NCBI RefSeq assembly: GCF_029227915.1
Contig: NC_079881.1
Span: forward strand, 18,389,501 to 18,453,500
Origin: Hydractinia symbiolongicarpus
Taxonomy: Eukaryota > Cnidaria > Hydrozoa > Anthoathecata > Hydractiniidae
DNA: 64,000 bases
Direction of reading: 5' to 3'
Position 1 is the first letter of the stretch; the number at the start of each line of letters is the position of its first letter. The position numbers were made by a program, and so were the translations under genes. Shown here piece by piece: positions 49,091 to 61,494 of the stretch. The notes below the pieces were generated by a model. That model did not search any database. It worked only from the letters and a program-made list of their open reading frames with translations, and had not been told where the DNA came from.

Positions 49091-49469
49091 TTGCTCTTAA
49101 ACAACTAAATTGTAATTTCAAAATTATGTAAATATCTCCCTGAAAATAATAACAACTTGATTCAGCAAAATTTAGTCATTGTGATATTATTGGCAGCTAA
49201 AAGTTGGGAGGTGTTACTAGCATTCATCTTGGAAGAAATACAAAATTGGTTTAAATACAAAATACTTCGACAATTTAAGAAAAATTTGAATTTAGATTCT
49301 CTAATGCTATTATACTTTTGTAAGTTTAATTTCAATAAGCTAGGAAGATGAATTACATATTCAAAGTACTGTGGTTTTAAAATGTAATTTCTATTTTCTG
49401 TAAATGATTGTGCAAAAAAAATAAAACATGTCGGTCGGCTAGCATTTATTATTATTGAAATTATTTACC

Positions 49470-49735
49470 CAGGGTAGCCTCTTTAGCTCCTATTGGTACT
49501 GCTATCAACGAGGGTCCTGCGAAGGCTCTAGTGCGTTTAAAGCTCCAATTTGAGCAAAAGTCGTGCAAAGAAAGCAATCGCTCAACTAGACAACCGCCTA
49601 AGATATTAATCCTGTTCTCATGAAAAGATAGATTCACACTTTTATAGTCTCTGGCATGAATCGGCCAGGGCTTGAACCCAAGACCTCCCGCACTGGAAGC
49701 GAACGCTCTATCATGAGGCTACCAGTTAGTATTAG
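49470..49735 (-). mobile_element. tRNA-headed SINE, second family
   Basis: On the minus strand the head reads tggtagcctcatgatagagc, then gggaggtcttgggttcaagc, with A-box-like and B-box (ggttcaagccc) elements. It then has the atgccagagactataaaagt segment I recall from SINEs in other cnidarians. The body extends leftwards to tacccagggtagcctc. It is not a functional tRNA: the acceptor stem and variable regions do not fold properly. Confidence 0.65.
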
Positions 49736-49795
49736 TCATTGTTTAGTCATTGTTTGTTATAAGGCAACAAAAAAGAAAAGCTAATCTAATCTAAT

Positions 49796-52260
49796 TGAGT
49801 TTGGTACCAATTATATTGCTACTATGGCTTTCTCTACATTATTTCCATATGGCCAAGGAGACCCAACAAGTGATACAAAATCATTTGCACTTAAGTTGAA
49901 ACATTTGCTTAAATTTGCTGAGATGGTTGAGGGAAAATGGTACTTTCGGTTTGCTGCACATCTAAGATTTGCTTATTGGGCATTTAATATGCTGTACAGG
50001 AAACGTCTATTGAGTAAAGGTAATTTGTATAAGAAACGGAATCCTGGTGATTTTGACTTCACTTTAGAAGAATTCCAGGAAATGGCTAATAATGCATCCA
50101 GTACCAGTTTAATGTCAAAAGTGTTATATTATACCAAGGAACTAACCGGATCGAAATTATATTGGAATAGGGTTCGGCAGCAACTTCGTGCTGCGCTACG
50201 GTTGGTTGGAGTACCTATATTTTTTTTTACAATTTCAATGGCAGAATATCATTGGCTAGAACTGTTAAAATTGCTCGGCCTTTCGGGCACCAATACTAGT
50301 GAAGAACTTAGAACTGCAATCATTGACAATCCTCACTTTATTGATTGTTTTTTTACTGAAACAACAGAGTCTTTCGTGAAATCATGGCTGTGTGATTATC
50401 TAGGTGCTTCTTGGCATTGGTTTAGACATGAATTCACCGTACTTCGAGGATCTATCCATTGTCACGGCCTTGCAAAATTGAGAAATGATGCAGGTCTAGT
50501 AGCTATGTAGCTCTCGAGTTCTTAACAAAAAATAATGTGTCAGATCTACCAGATGAAGATCGTCTTCTTCTAGATTGTGACATTGAGGTAGGTCGATATG
50601 CAGAAGAAATAGTTTGCAACTATGTTGATTGTTTACTGACTACTATTAATCCAGAGGACCCCTCTGTTCGGTCCAAACCTCAAACCCATCCCTGTAAAAC
50701 GTGTTTTGTTGATGTACTAGGAAATGAATTACTTGACTCGGATTATTCCAACTTGCCCAATTCTGTATAGAAACATGTATGTAATTGACTTTATTGTCTC
50801 AAAGGTAAGGATGGTATCAGTAGGTTCCAGTTCCATTCTGATTTATGCTGAAAAACGAAGTTAGACTTCAAAAAAGTGAACACTAAGGATGGATCTTTAA
50901 AGTACAAGGCAGAGGTAATAACTTAGCGTAATGACTCCCGACTTAAAAGGCATCAAAGAGTTTAACTACAAGGTTGGAGGGCGAATTGTAATATTAGTGT
51001 TATCATAGATTATCATTCATATTGAACAAGGTATGCTTCTAAACCAGAAAAAAATTCATCTGTTGCGAAAGACGCTTTCATTCATGTTGGTAAAATGTTA
51101 CAGTCGATTCTTTTGACTCAGCGAAAGTGGTCAAAAAGCTTATGTGCTGTAGGTTTTAGAGACATGAGCATACAAGAGTTTTGTCATCAGTTGTTGCGGC
51201 GTAAGTTACACAGTTCATCATTCCAAGTTATAACAGTATCCTTAGAAGGGTCAAAGTTGCAAAATTTACATGGCGAACTTGTGTCGAAATGGTCGATGTT
51301 GGACTTGTATGCTCGTCGAGAGGATTTCAGTTCAGATTTAGATGTAAAAAATTAAATTTTGGTAAATTTTCATGCAACTTTCGTTCTCAAGGGAGGCAAG
51401 TTAGAAAGACGTCCAAAAGTAGTAGCTGTTAGAACTGCTCCGAATTATTTATCATATTATAAAGGCGCTAAATATGGAAAATATTGTAAATATAAAGTGA
51501 AGTGCAAAAATTGGAGGTGTGCTTTATCTTCATTGTGGAACAACGAAGAGGAATGTGATATGAGATGAGGGTCCTATTGTAGTTCCTGAACATTGAACTG
51601 GAAAACATAAACTTAATTGAAGATGACTCTGATAACTTTCACGGAGATCGTGTGCTAGAGGAGAGAGAGATGAATGGATGTTTCTAGCAAATACTGTCAA
51701 TAGTCATAGTCAAACTGATGTTGTCTATGATCATAATGAAGAAATAAAAGTTGATAATACTCAACATTGGGAAACACAAGAGATAGAGATATGCCAGCCT
51801 GGATTAATTTTCAAAAAAATAGTTTTGTAGACAACAGCCTAGGAATACCTATGAATGACCATTTGAACGTATTAAAGTTGAATGTCCAACAACAGAAAGC
51901 TTTTAATTTGGTTTTAAATCATATGTCAACTCAAACCCAGTCTTCAGAGCCAGAACAACTATTATTACTTGTTATTGGAAAGGTGGGTTGTGGGAAGAGC
52001 TTTTTTGATTGACAGGTTAAGGTATGCGCTGGATCAAACTTTAAAAGAAGACAGTTCAGTTAGCTTGGGCTATCACTATTCATAAATCACAAGGGCTAAC
52101 ATTACCGAAGGCATGGATTGATTAAGGGACAAGTGAAAGCTACCCAGGGTTAACTTATGTTGCCCTGGTAAGAGTTCAAACGCTTGATGATCTTATTGTT
52201 GAACCTATGACCTTTCAGCCTTTACACAATATCAATATTTTCAAGCCAGGATAGCGGAGG
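49796..52260 (+). pseudogene. Helitron transposase (Rep/helicase), decayed and internally deleted
   Basis: Helitrons transpose by rolling-circle replication using a HUH endonuclease fused to a Pif1-like helicase. The frame at 49796-50510 reads ATMAFSTLFPYGQGDPT, then the Rep domain with RGSIHCHGLAKL, the two-His metal site of HUH enzymes. Later fragments include RDMSIQEFCHQLL (51170), LNVQQQKAFNLVL with Walker A GKVGCGKS (51880-52000), and LAWAITIHKSQGLTLPKAW with GLTYVALVRVQTLDDL, the helicase C-terminal motifs (52060-52200). Helicase motifs between Walker A and the final block are missing, and several stops and shifts break the rest. The element is dead. Confidence 0.88.
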
Positions 52261-52884
52261 AAGCTAGACTGTATGGTCTAGCATCATGTTGATTTTTTCT
52301 ATATATTTTTTTTTACATTTAATTCACAAACCAAACTCATTTCATAAGATTCCTCTCATGATATTGTTGCATATTATTCTATCATATTTCAAGCCTTGTA
52401 GATATGCTGTGTTTAGGTTTATGTTCTATTTTGTATATATAATCCTTTTTCCCTTAGTGTTCTCAAAAGATAAGAAAAAATTGCAAGTTAATGGTAAGAT
52501 ATTTTCATTTTCATAGTTTCATTAAATAATTGTTAGAGTTGTTTTATCAACAGAGAATATTCCGTTATTATGAAGCTATAGCAGCCCTGGGACTTTTTTT
52601 CGAATTTCGTGATTTTTACATTTTGAAATTTTCGCATGTATTCAAATTTTGCGAATTATCAATTTTCAAATAATTCAACAGTATATACATAATTTCTGAA
52701 TTTTTTGCAAAAAATCTTCCTTTAAAAAAAAAAAAAGAAAATTTGTCTTGATTTTTTTTTAGTTTCTTCTAATGATAAAAAGTCAAAGATGAGAAATGGT
52801 AAGCTAGATTAATTTCTGTTTTTTTCTAAAAAAATGCTGCGTGACAAGTTTAATTTTAAGTATTTTACATAATACTATTTTATA

Positions 52885-54760
52885 GCAAATCCTATGAAAA
52901 AGTCAATGAATGATGCCGAAAATGAACAGTTACCATCTACCCCAACTAAAGAAGTGCTATGAGTAGCTCATCAACGTATTGCGAAAATTCACAGTGACAA
53001 ATATGGTTGAAATTTAGTGAAGACATATTTGTGAAATTGGAATTTTCTTTTTTTGTAGATAAAGATGCAGAGAATATTAGCCCTGACTTGAAAAGAACTT
53101 TGTCACCACCTTCTGCACCAAAACCTGCAAAGCAACTTTTTGCATCTTCTCCAGAAAAACCTTATTCTCCAAAAGCACCATCATCCTTAGTTAGCAAGTC
53201 TTGCATTACAGCGAAAAAATGATTTATGAATATTGTTGAGATGTATAATTAATCCATTATTAGAAGATCATTGATATAAAAAAGCTACTTTTACTTTTTT
53301 ATATTGCTACTTTATGAATACAACTTCAAAATAACTTGTACTTTAATATGATTAAATTTCGCTGCAGGCCGTCTGCAAATTTTGTTGAAAAGGGGGCTTA
53401 CCTGCAACATTTTCAATTGATATGTAATCAGTAGTATAATGGGTTCGGATGTGATTACTATCCCAGTGAACCAGATTTGAAGCCCTGTAGAATTCAAAGT
53501 TTTGATCACAAAGTGCATATAAAAGGATTTACTATCATTATGTTGTTATTTCCCTACCTCAACTAAAAATGCAGAAAAGGGAACATGCCCATCCGCAGAA
53601 TGTTTGAGATGAAGCCTTCTGCGAAATCTAATCACATTAAAGTTACTTCAATTTGAGAAAAAAAAATAGTTGTGATCTCATAGACTGTAATAACAATTTT
53701 CTAAATGTTAAAGGATTCGTTGCACCAGTATCCTCTATCAAAACAACCAAAACCAATATAAAGCGAAAGTATTTCTTTGCATTTATCAAGTGTGCACCAA
53801 CTCAATTCACTAAAGTTTTAGTATCCAACCATGGCCAGATACAGTCTATTCGCCAATCATATATGGATGCTTTTTACAATGGCACACTGGTGGGTGTTAG
53901 CAGAGTTGCTAAGGGACGCGATGTGGTATACTTCAATGTGTATTCTGCTGTATAAGCACTGTAAACAGAACTTCCATTTCAAATCAATGATGCTGACGCG
54001 TTCCAAATATGTGACATTCCCGAACCTGGTGTTGTGGATTCCATGGTAGTGAAAGTGAAGTTTGTTGGAGCTGAAATCATGCGAGAAATCATACAACAGA
54101 GATGGCAGAATGAGGAGTGATCGCCTTAGAGAAGGTGCAATATCGGATGGAACTAGAACGATGACACTGTCTATATGGGGCGATTTAATTGATCTGGTTA
54201 AAGAAGGTACGCTAATTCAGTTTGCGGAAATATCTGCCAGAATTTACCACGATAACTTAGTGCTGTTCACCAGTTTTTCAACCAACATCTGCTATTTAAC
54301 TGAAGAGCTAGATGTAATATTCGATATGTCGCAGTAGATCCACCAGTTGTAAAAATACTTCTTTGTTGTCCAGAAATTCAAAGCACAATTTTGGACACGT
54401 TTTCTTCGTGTCAATTAGTTATTAGTTGTACAATCTGGCACAGGTTGTTGTCTATGCAACACTTGCCGCAGAGAGTATACTGTTGAATTCATTGCGAAAA
54501 ATGATTCATCCTGGCAAAAGGTTCTCACATTTGATGCGTCTACTAGTGAAACAGCACAGACCGTGAAGATATTCAAAGAAGTCTTGTTTGAACAATTTGG
54601 TAAAGAAGTTGTACAGAATGATGTGCAACTTAAATCCGAGATTCGCAAGATGCAGAAATCAATTTTATTTTACACGAAAACAAAGTCATAAAATTTGTTC
54701 CACACGGAGGTGAAGAGTCTAACAAAGATGATGTTGAGCTCAAGGTTACGCTAACTCAGT
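52885..54760 (+). pseudogene. RPA-like single-strand DNA-binding protein carried by the Helitron
   Basis: Broken frames in order: a Ser/Pro-rich linker (53007-53219), FAFIKCAPTQFTKVLVSNHG with DAFYNGTLVGVSRVAKGRDV (53770-53935), an OB-fold segment DGTRTMTLSIWGDLIDLVKE with GTLIQFAEISARIY (54146-54250), and a CLCNTCRREYTVEF zinc-like piece (near 54450). The OB-fold pattern resembles RPA70 domains. Animal Helitrons often carry RPA-like genes next to the helicase, which fits the position. Stops and shifts show it is not functional. The exact boundaries are uncertain. Confidence 0.65.
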
Positions 54761-54769
54761 TTTGTCAAC

Positions 54770-56285
54770 TACTAACAGAGACTTATGAGACTATTTGTTG
54801 TGTTGTATTAAAATTTGATCACTGAAAGAATCTTTTGTATCATAAAAGTAGAGTGCCTTTGACCAACTCAACGACCACTCTCGTAAGTTCCGCAACGATA
54901 CTTTAAATTTTGCGGTTCCAGCCTAGATGGAAATTTCACAGGTATAATTTCCATAAGTAAAAATAAGCAGTGTCATCATGGCCTTTTTGGGATGAAATAC
55001 CAAACACTATTCAAGAAAAAAACATTTTTCCGAACCCGTGAAATGTAAAATAAGGCATTATTCGCGAAAATTTATAACTGTGAAAGTTAAAACTTGTCAG
55101 GTAGACAATTCTTACGCAGTTCTGGGGTTTGAATATTTCGCACTGGAAAAATCTCGCGTATGATAAACGCATATACATTCAGAATTTCTTGTACTGCCAG
55201 CTGGTGGTCGCCTACCCACGTGTTTTACACTGCACTAGTATATATAATATAACTTGTGCATCACATGGCATTGATTTATCATTTATTTTTTTAATAAATT
55301 TCCTTTTCAAATCAAAGAGGCGAAGAAAAGTGGGGACAATAATTAAACAACCTGGTTCTCATGCAGTTTATGGTAAATTTGTGTATTCTTGTTTCTTATT
55401 TTTAAAACGTACTTTCTTTTTCAGATCAGCTGTTATCAAACCATGCGCCATTAGCATTTTCAAAAAATGTTCAACAAGAAAGTAAATTTTGAAGGCCTAA
55501 ATACTGAGAAATACTGAGAATGCTAATATGTATTTATTGCAGAATTAATTAAGAATGAACTACTTCATCATTCAAATTTAGCTCGTTCAGAAATTTGATA
55601 TTGGAATCGTCAAGTTTAGTTTTCAGAATTTTCCTGATCAGTTTTAAAAGTATCCAGTTAAAGTTTTAACTGTTATTTTAGAATACTTCATATAGCTACG
55701 TAAAAATTATTTATTTATTTATTGAGTTGTATTTTAACATTGCAGATTAGTTACAATAATAATTGAGAATACTCAATGATTTTTGTTTGCCCCATAATTC
55801 TCCATTTTCAAGGTCTACTTCAAATTTTAAGATCTTTTAGGCTAATGGCGGAAATCTTCAAGCCGCAGAGCTTCTTGTTTATATTCACAAATCTTCTGAC
55901 ATTTGACATCGAGCGACTTGCGACCAGCAACTGGATTAAAAACTTTTTCAGTCTCCACAGCCAAATGTGGATTGCATCTTTTGCGCGTATTTTCCAAGAA
56001 AAAAAACCGTGAAGCTGGTCACTTTACAGTTGTCGATTCCTGTCTGTTATTCCCCACGTTAACATAACCGAGAAAGTTACGTGTTATATTGTAGTGCAGA
56101 ATCCGAAAAGAAACTTATCGCAGAACGTCGGAAACAGCGCTTAGATCAGCTTTTTCCTGTATTTTTTTGCTCATTAAGCGAAAAAAACACATTTATTTAT
56201 AGAACATTCTAAATTTTGACCGTAAATAGAATTTCTAAAAAATAAGGACTCGCCTTGAAATAACCCCTCTAAAGTTAAGTGATAC
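54770..56285. other. Stretch after the Helitron, nothing recognised
   Basis: Open frames at 55129-55485 and 55776-56012 have no recognisable domain. From about 56145 the sequence matches 37340-37450 (ctttttcctgt, gctcattaagcgaaaaaaac, aataaggactcgcc), a segment duplicated within the Rac-like array. Confidence 0.45.
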
Positions 56286-56326
56286 AAATCACCAAGTATC
56301 ATGCATTTCATTGCTTTTGCTACCAT
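56286..56326 (-). pseudogene. Isolated first exon of a Rac-like gene
   Basis: The minus strand reads MVAKAMKCMILGDF, matching exon 1 of paralogue E (43871-43831) in length (41 bases) and flanks. The donor is gtatca rather than gtaagt and no exon 2 follows. The similarity continues upstream to about 57.1 kb, so this is the edge of a segmental duplication. Confidence 0.8.
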
Positions 56327-56949
56327 AGTTGTGAAGCTAAAAGTCTTCACATTAAAATGATAATATCATTAAATACATGCATGATAAATTTTACAAATGT
56401 TAAGTTGTCATAAAAAAACCTCTGATCAATTTTTGTATTCTCTTTAATAGGTATTATACGTTTACAATTGTAAAAAAATTAACGATACTACAAAATCTGC
56501 TCGCGATTGTATTTATCTGTTTGTGCTTGTCTATTATAAAATTATTCACGGTTGCAACGCAGTGTAATCGTGTTTGAAATCATCAGGCAACTACTACGAC
56601 GCGCGAAATGGGAATGTAGCCTGTGTTTTAGCCTTTAACGGGGTCGAGGATACATGCTGAATCATTGGTCGAACTTACGCATTTACGTTTTCTATGTGTA
56701 TTATGGAATTTAAAGTGCGTGAGACAGATCACAAAATAAACACACAAAAAAAACACAGTGCAGTTGTTTGTAGGTCTTTCACCTTTTTGTCTTCTATAAC
56801 CTAACTTTTTAAAAAATTTTTAACTTTTTTTTTTGACGTGTGAGGACGAGGACACTCGATCCGCCATCTTTGTTTGGCAAATTGCAACCGTGTTCGCGCC
56901 ATAAGGCTCTTGTTTCTAAAGAAGTTTATTATTAACAAAAACACTCGAT

Positions 56950-57000
56950 TATCTTTTGGTTGTGTTGTTATAAACAATGACTAAACTTTTGCTGACCTAA
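56950..57000 (-). promoter_or_regulatory. Recurrent upstream box at the orphan exon 1
   Basis: The plus strand reads cttttggttgtgttgttata, then aacaatgactaaacttttgc and tgacctaag. It is the clearest copy of the box shared with paralogues A-E, here about 620 bases before an orphan exon 1. Confidence 0.45.
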
Positions 57001-57059
57001 GTTTTTAATATTTTCAAGCAGATATCCATGTAACTGCTAAAGTGCAATTTAGTTGGTTG

Positions 57060-58160
57060 AGGGAGCCAATTTCTTCGTAGTCATTTTTGGATGATGTTAG
57101 GAACGACTCGCAAATGGAAAAAGTATGGCTTACCTTAACAGACGTTAGCAAGGACGGGGGTTAAATTTTTGTTGTTTAAATATTTGAAACCGTGAAACAT
57201 CCACGTTTTAAAAAGCTTATGCCTGAGTGCATGTGATTTAAAGTATTGATAAGACCAAAAAATTATATGTTTTAATTTCTATTTACAATTTATTTACAAT
57301 TTCTAATTTTAAAGCATTTTACGAGGTTTTAAAAAAAACTTATATAGCTTGTATACAGTGTTGTAAATAAACTTATGTATATTATTATATAGGTTGAAAA
57401 CGAACAAGAACCTCTTAGGCTTATTAAAACTCATGTACATCGCTATCTCTGTGCGTAGTAAACTATTTGTATAGAATTTTACCTTTTCTAATGACCGCTT
57501 ATAGACCTAAGGAAAGATTCATATATCCAAAATATATTGTTAGAAAATAAAAATCATTTTTGCTTAATTCATTCTGATGTAATGTCACAATGATCTTGGC
57601 TTCAAGAACAAAAACCATCAAATCTATTCGGTTGTATTATTTAGGAGTTGATGAATAATTTCTAATGACGGGAAAATAAGTGCATATTTATTTATCAGTT
57701 GCAAGTAAGCAAATCATACTTGTGCATAGGATTTTAATTCTGACGTCAGAGCCGCCTACTGGACAGTCTCAATGTCATAAAAAGAAACTTGGAGAACTTG
57801 CCTCGGCATTTTCACTGTCGAAGAAAGGATATCGTAATCTCGGAGCATAAAAATTTTGAATACGGCTTAAAAATTAGATAATCCTACGAATACAAAAACA
57901 CACAAATAGGTAAAAAACAAAACAGTTGTAACAGTTCTCCATATGCGTTTTGTGGTTGCCACCTATTCGGATGACATTTTCCATTCTAAGATTTTTTGTT
58001 GGAATTAACTAGATTGAACTAGTGTTCCAATATTGTAGGACCAAGAAAGCATTGGTACTCTGTTCACTCGTTGGAAGATGATGTAGTGCATTAAATACTT
58101 TGGTAAAATATAGCGTGCATGACGTAATAAGAGTGAAAAAGTTCTTCATTTTGTATTGTA
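57060..58160. repeat. Duplicated receptor 3' flank, copy 3
   Basis: It aligns by eye with 62370-63400 in the same orientation. Shared words include tccatatgcgttttgtggtt, cggatgacattttccattct, gtgttccaatattg and gtgcattaaatactttggta. It sits directly after the stop codon of the receptor at 58163-59068. Confidence 0.8.
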
Positions 58161-58162
58161 AG

Positions 58163-59068
58163 TTACGCCATACTAGAAGGTGTAGATTGATTTAAAGAAT
58201 CACTTTTAACAACGGCGATGTTCCGTAATACTATTGAATTATCTGATGCCGTTAAAGGAAAACGTTTGCAACGGAGGTAATAAAGCGCTACATCTCTTAG
58301 CGGCTTGTTGAAAAAAACGTAAATTAGAGGATCAACAATGAAACCACAGACCAACAAAATTTGAGTAAGAATGCTAAAGTTTATAGTTTCTATTTTACCA
58401 TTCATTATTGACAGCCATACGTTGATACATTTCGGCAGAGATGAAAAAATGATGAAAGTGATCACGATCAAAAATGGTACAACAAATTGTTTAGAATTTG
58501 TAACTTTCTCCATCTTGGATTTTGCTTGGAATCTTTTTCTTTGTCTTTTTAAATAGAGACAAATTATACCATAAACCACTGTAGCCATGATAATATAAAC
58601 AACATTTAGAACTAATAAAGTTACGTAATACTCTCCTTCCAAGTCTTCCAAGAAAAGTAAGGGTAATCCTATTATCGTGCTAACAATCCAAGCCGCAATT
58701 ATGACTTTCATCAATCGAATTTTTGTTACAACGTAACTATATCTGACGTGCAAATGAATGCAAAGAAAACGATCTACTATAATTAGAAACATGGCAAAAA
58801 GCAACAAAAAGTTTGCGAGTATGTACAGGTAAAACGAAATCATGCTAAATAAATGTGCGAAACGAACGGTTATTGTTTGCATTTCATACATTGCCATCGC
58901 CATAGCAAGGTTACAAGCTTTGAGCAGGAGAATAAAAATTTCTGTTGCGCTCACATTTATCAATAATACTTTCTGGGTTTTATTTTGTTTCTTGTGCTTG
59001 CACAAACAGAATATTGCCAACCCATGTAAACACAGTGCAACGAATGTCAAACCAAACACTAGATACAT
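58163..59068 (-). CDS. Orphan class A seven-helix receptor, complete, close paralogue
   Basis: Intronless, 301 residues, and nearly identical to the receptor at 46978 over all seven helices. It keeps the DRF at helix 3, DPLIYVFFNKPLRD at helix 7-8, Glu in helix 2 and the same tail up to SLNQST. Changes cluster in loop 1, helix 3 and the extreme C-terminus (PSSMA). The 5' flank is also shared, but the AG before the start in the plus-strand copy (tttattttagacgatc) is aa here (tttttaacgatc). Any leader splicing at that site would be lost. The frame is open throughout. Confidence 0.88.
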   Translation of the reverse strand: MYLVFGLTFVALCLHGLAIFCLCKHKKQNKTQKVLLINVSATEIFILLLKACNLAMAMAMYEMQTITVRFAHLFSMISFYLYILANFLLLFAMFLIIVDRFLCIHLHVRYSYVVTKIRLMKVIIAAWIVSTIIGLPLLFLEDLEGEYYVTLLVLNVVYIIMATVVYGIICLYLKRQRKRFQAKSKMEKVTNSKQFVVPFLIVITFIIFSSLPKCINVWLSIMNGKIETINFSILTQILLVCGFIVDPLIYVFFNKPLRDVALYYLRCKRFPLTASDNSIVLRNIAVVKSDSLNQSTPSSMA

Positions 59069-59289
59069 TGCGATACATTGTGTGTGTTTTATAAGATATC
59101 AGTTTAGTTATCTTGCGTGATCGTTAAAAATAAAAACAACATATCTATCAACATTTTAATACATCTGTTATAAATATTTATGTGTTTGTTACTCTTTATT
59201 ACTATGGGGAACTGAACAATTGATTCAATATAACTATCGATCTACTTAAATCATTCAATATTTTAAAATACAATTATCAATGTTGACAC

Positions 59290-60360
59290 AAAATTTGAAT
59301 ATTTCCCTGATGAAATTCAATAACACCTTTAATAAATACAATTATAACATTCATCCATCTGTGACAACATAAAAAACGGGGGACACACAATTTGACAAAT
59401 AAAGTTTTGAAATAAAGTAAAAACCTAACAGATACATATCCGAAATAATATTATGTCATTTTCTATTTTCTTCTTCTTATTATTTCACAAATGGTACACA
59501 GCATTCAGAATGCATTCTCGCACCAATGATATCTTGCATCTTTTCGACATCAAATAATAACTATATGGATTGTTTGTTGCTCATCTTATTTCCTCATTTC
59601 GAGTCTACAAGTGTTTTTTCTACCTACCATACCAAAGTAAAGCAGCCTAACATTAATACATTATGCGAACAGGAGCGTAAGACAACATACAGGGTAAGAA
59701 CTAATACGTATTTGTTAAGGAATCTTCTTGTAAACGGCTTTGACATCATATTTATATTTATAGTAAAAATAGTGCCTGTGGGTAAACGAGTTATTGCGTT
59801 TCTTCTTGTCCAGTAACCCGTTTGTTTAAAAAAAGCAAATTATCAACGATCAAAAATTAATAAAAATTAGTGCGCCTTAACGCGACGCAATTTAAGAGAG
59901 AGTATTTTAACACAAAATGAGATGAAACAGAGCAAAAGAAAGAAAAACAAAAGGTGTAGACTGTCAAAACAACGGAAATGATCGATGTGCCAAAACGGCC
60001 GTTGTAAGGAGCAGGTACCGTTTCTTTCCTGTTTCTGTGAAACATGTTTTACATGCTCCACATGGAAACCTCCGATCAAACACGTTGCAAACGAGCAAAC
60101 AAGTGTGTAATAGAACGAAAGTGACACTCAACTTGTGAAGGGAAAAAGCCCGGAATGCCTGTAATATTTGTGTCGCTGTCAGCATCTGGATAATTTTCGA
60201 ATACAAAAGAAAGCATAAAGACGAAAATTTTGGATCCCTAATTCTTTAGTCGAATTTCACCTGCCCGACAGGGAAGTATCCGAGCAAACTCCTTGCAATT
60301 ACAAAACACCTCGTTCGTTCCTCTTAGAAAATATGAAGTGTGTAAGAGAACGAAAGTGAC
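59290..60360. other. Spacer downstream of duplicated blocks, no gene recognised
   Basis: A short word, gtgtgtaa(t/g)agaacgaaagtgac, occurs twice (near 60103 and 60338), marking a local duplication. Open frames at 59526-59816 and 59857-60206 are not recognised. Confidence 0.4.
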
Positions 60361-61130
60361 AAGTCAAGTTCTCCGAACATCTTTTTATGACATTGACACT
60401 GTTCAGTAAGCAGCTCTGGCAACATCATTAAAAACCTACAGACGAGCACACTTTGCTTGCTTGTTTGCAACTGCTAAATAATTTTTTTACTTATTTGCCC
60501 AGCATTTAGAAATTATTCATTAAATCCTAGATAATGCAACCAAATAAGTTTGATAGTTTTTGTTCTTGAAGCAAAGATCATTGTGGCATTATATAAGAAT
60601 AAATTAAATAACAATGATTTTTTTTTCTAAACAATTTATTTCGGATATATGATCTATCTTCAGGTCCAAACACAATCATTAAAAAGCAGTTAAAATGCTT
60701 TACAAAGAGATTACCACGCACACAGCGTATTGGTATAAAAGTTTTGGTAAGCTAGCAGGATTTCGTTTGTTTTCTAGCTCTATAAAAATGAATTCGTAAA
60801 ATGCTCTGGAACTAGGAATTGTAAAAAAATCGCCACACTTTACTTTTCTATACCAAACATTATAATTGAATAAACAGAAATGGTAATAGCTAATTATAAA
60901 ATGTTCTGACTACTACGGGATGACTCACATATTAAGAATTTTCGCGTTTAACGTCAAATCGATGCTTAGGTTAACGCTCCTTTATCCCCTAAACGTCAAA
61001 ATCAAAAAATGTAATATTAAAGCAACATCAATCCCTGAAATCACAACACTTGGACATAAGATTCTAAGAAGCGTGTAGATGAATCAGTTAACAATAATTA
61101 CTAAACATGGTATGAAATGTTTAATAGACA
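60360..61130. repeat. Orphan receptor 3' flank, copy 4 (inverted, no receptor)
   Basis: It matches 48195-48960: gacattgacactgttcagta, acctacagacgagcacactt, attcattaaatcctagataa and aagattctaagaagcgtgta. No receptor coding sequence adjoins it, so the gene was lost or never copied. Confidence 0.7.
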
Positions 61131-61494
61131 AGATAATTATGTTTAAGCTAGACTTGAAAGACGGTGAGCAAGTCACTCTTGTCCTGTCGAAGCTCTTTAA
61201 GACATTGGTATGTTTTCTAATGGAGAATGCTTCTCAATAAGTTGTCAAATGTAACCTATTTAAGATTTCGTATTTTTGTTCGACTAATTTAGGCGCAGAA
61301 GATGATATTAAAAAATAATAAGGCTAAAAAATATACGGTGCTGTATAGAGTCCATTGCGAAGGCTTTTTAGCCAATAAGCACAGCATATTTTCTGCATAA
61401 ACCGGTTAAAAAAAACCTGTCAGTTAATAACAGACAATAGAATCAAGTATGGTGGTGACGCTTTTTCATTTTTGGAGACGATCCTCATAGCTTG

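Noticed and set aside
49640-49735. Possible tRNA gene on the minus strand
   Set aside because: A and B box words are present but no proper cloverleaf or acceptor stem can be folded; it continues into a SINE body.
58371-59120. Plus-strand frames across the receptor gene, and minus-strand frames over 46932-47708
   Set aside because: Antisense or shifted shadows of the seven-helix receptors.
59857-60206. Three overlapping minus-strand frames
   Set aside because: Mutually exclusive frames with Cys/Phe-rich, low-information translations and no homologous copy in the other duplicated blocks.
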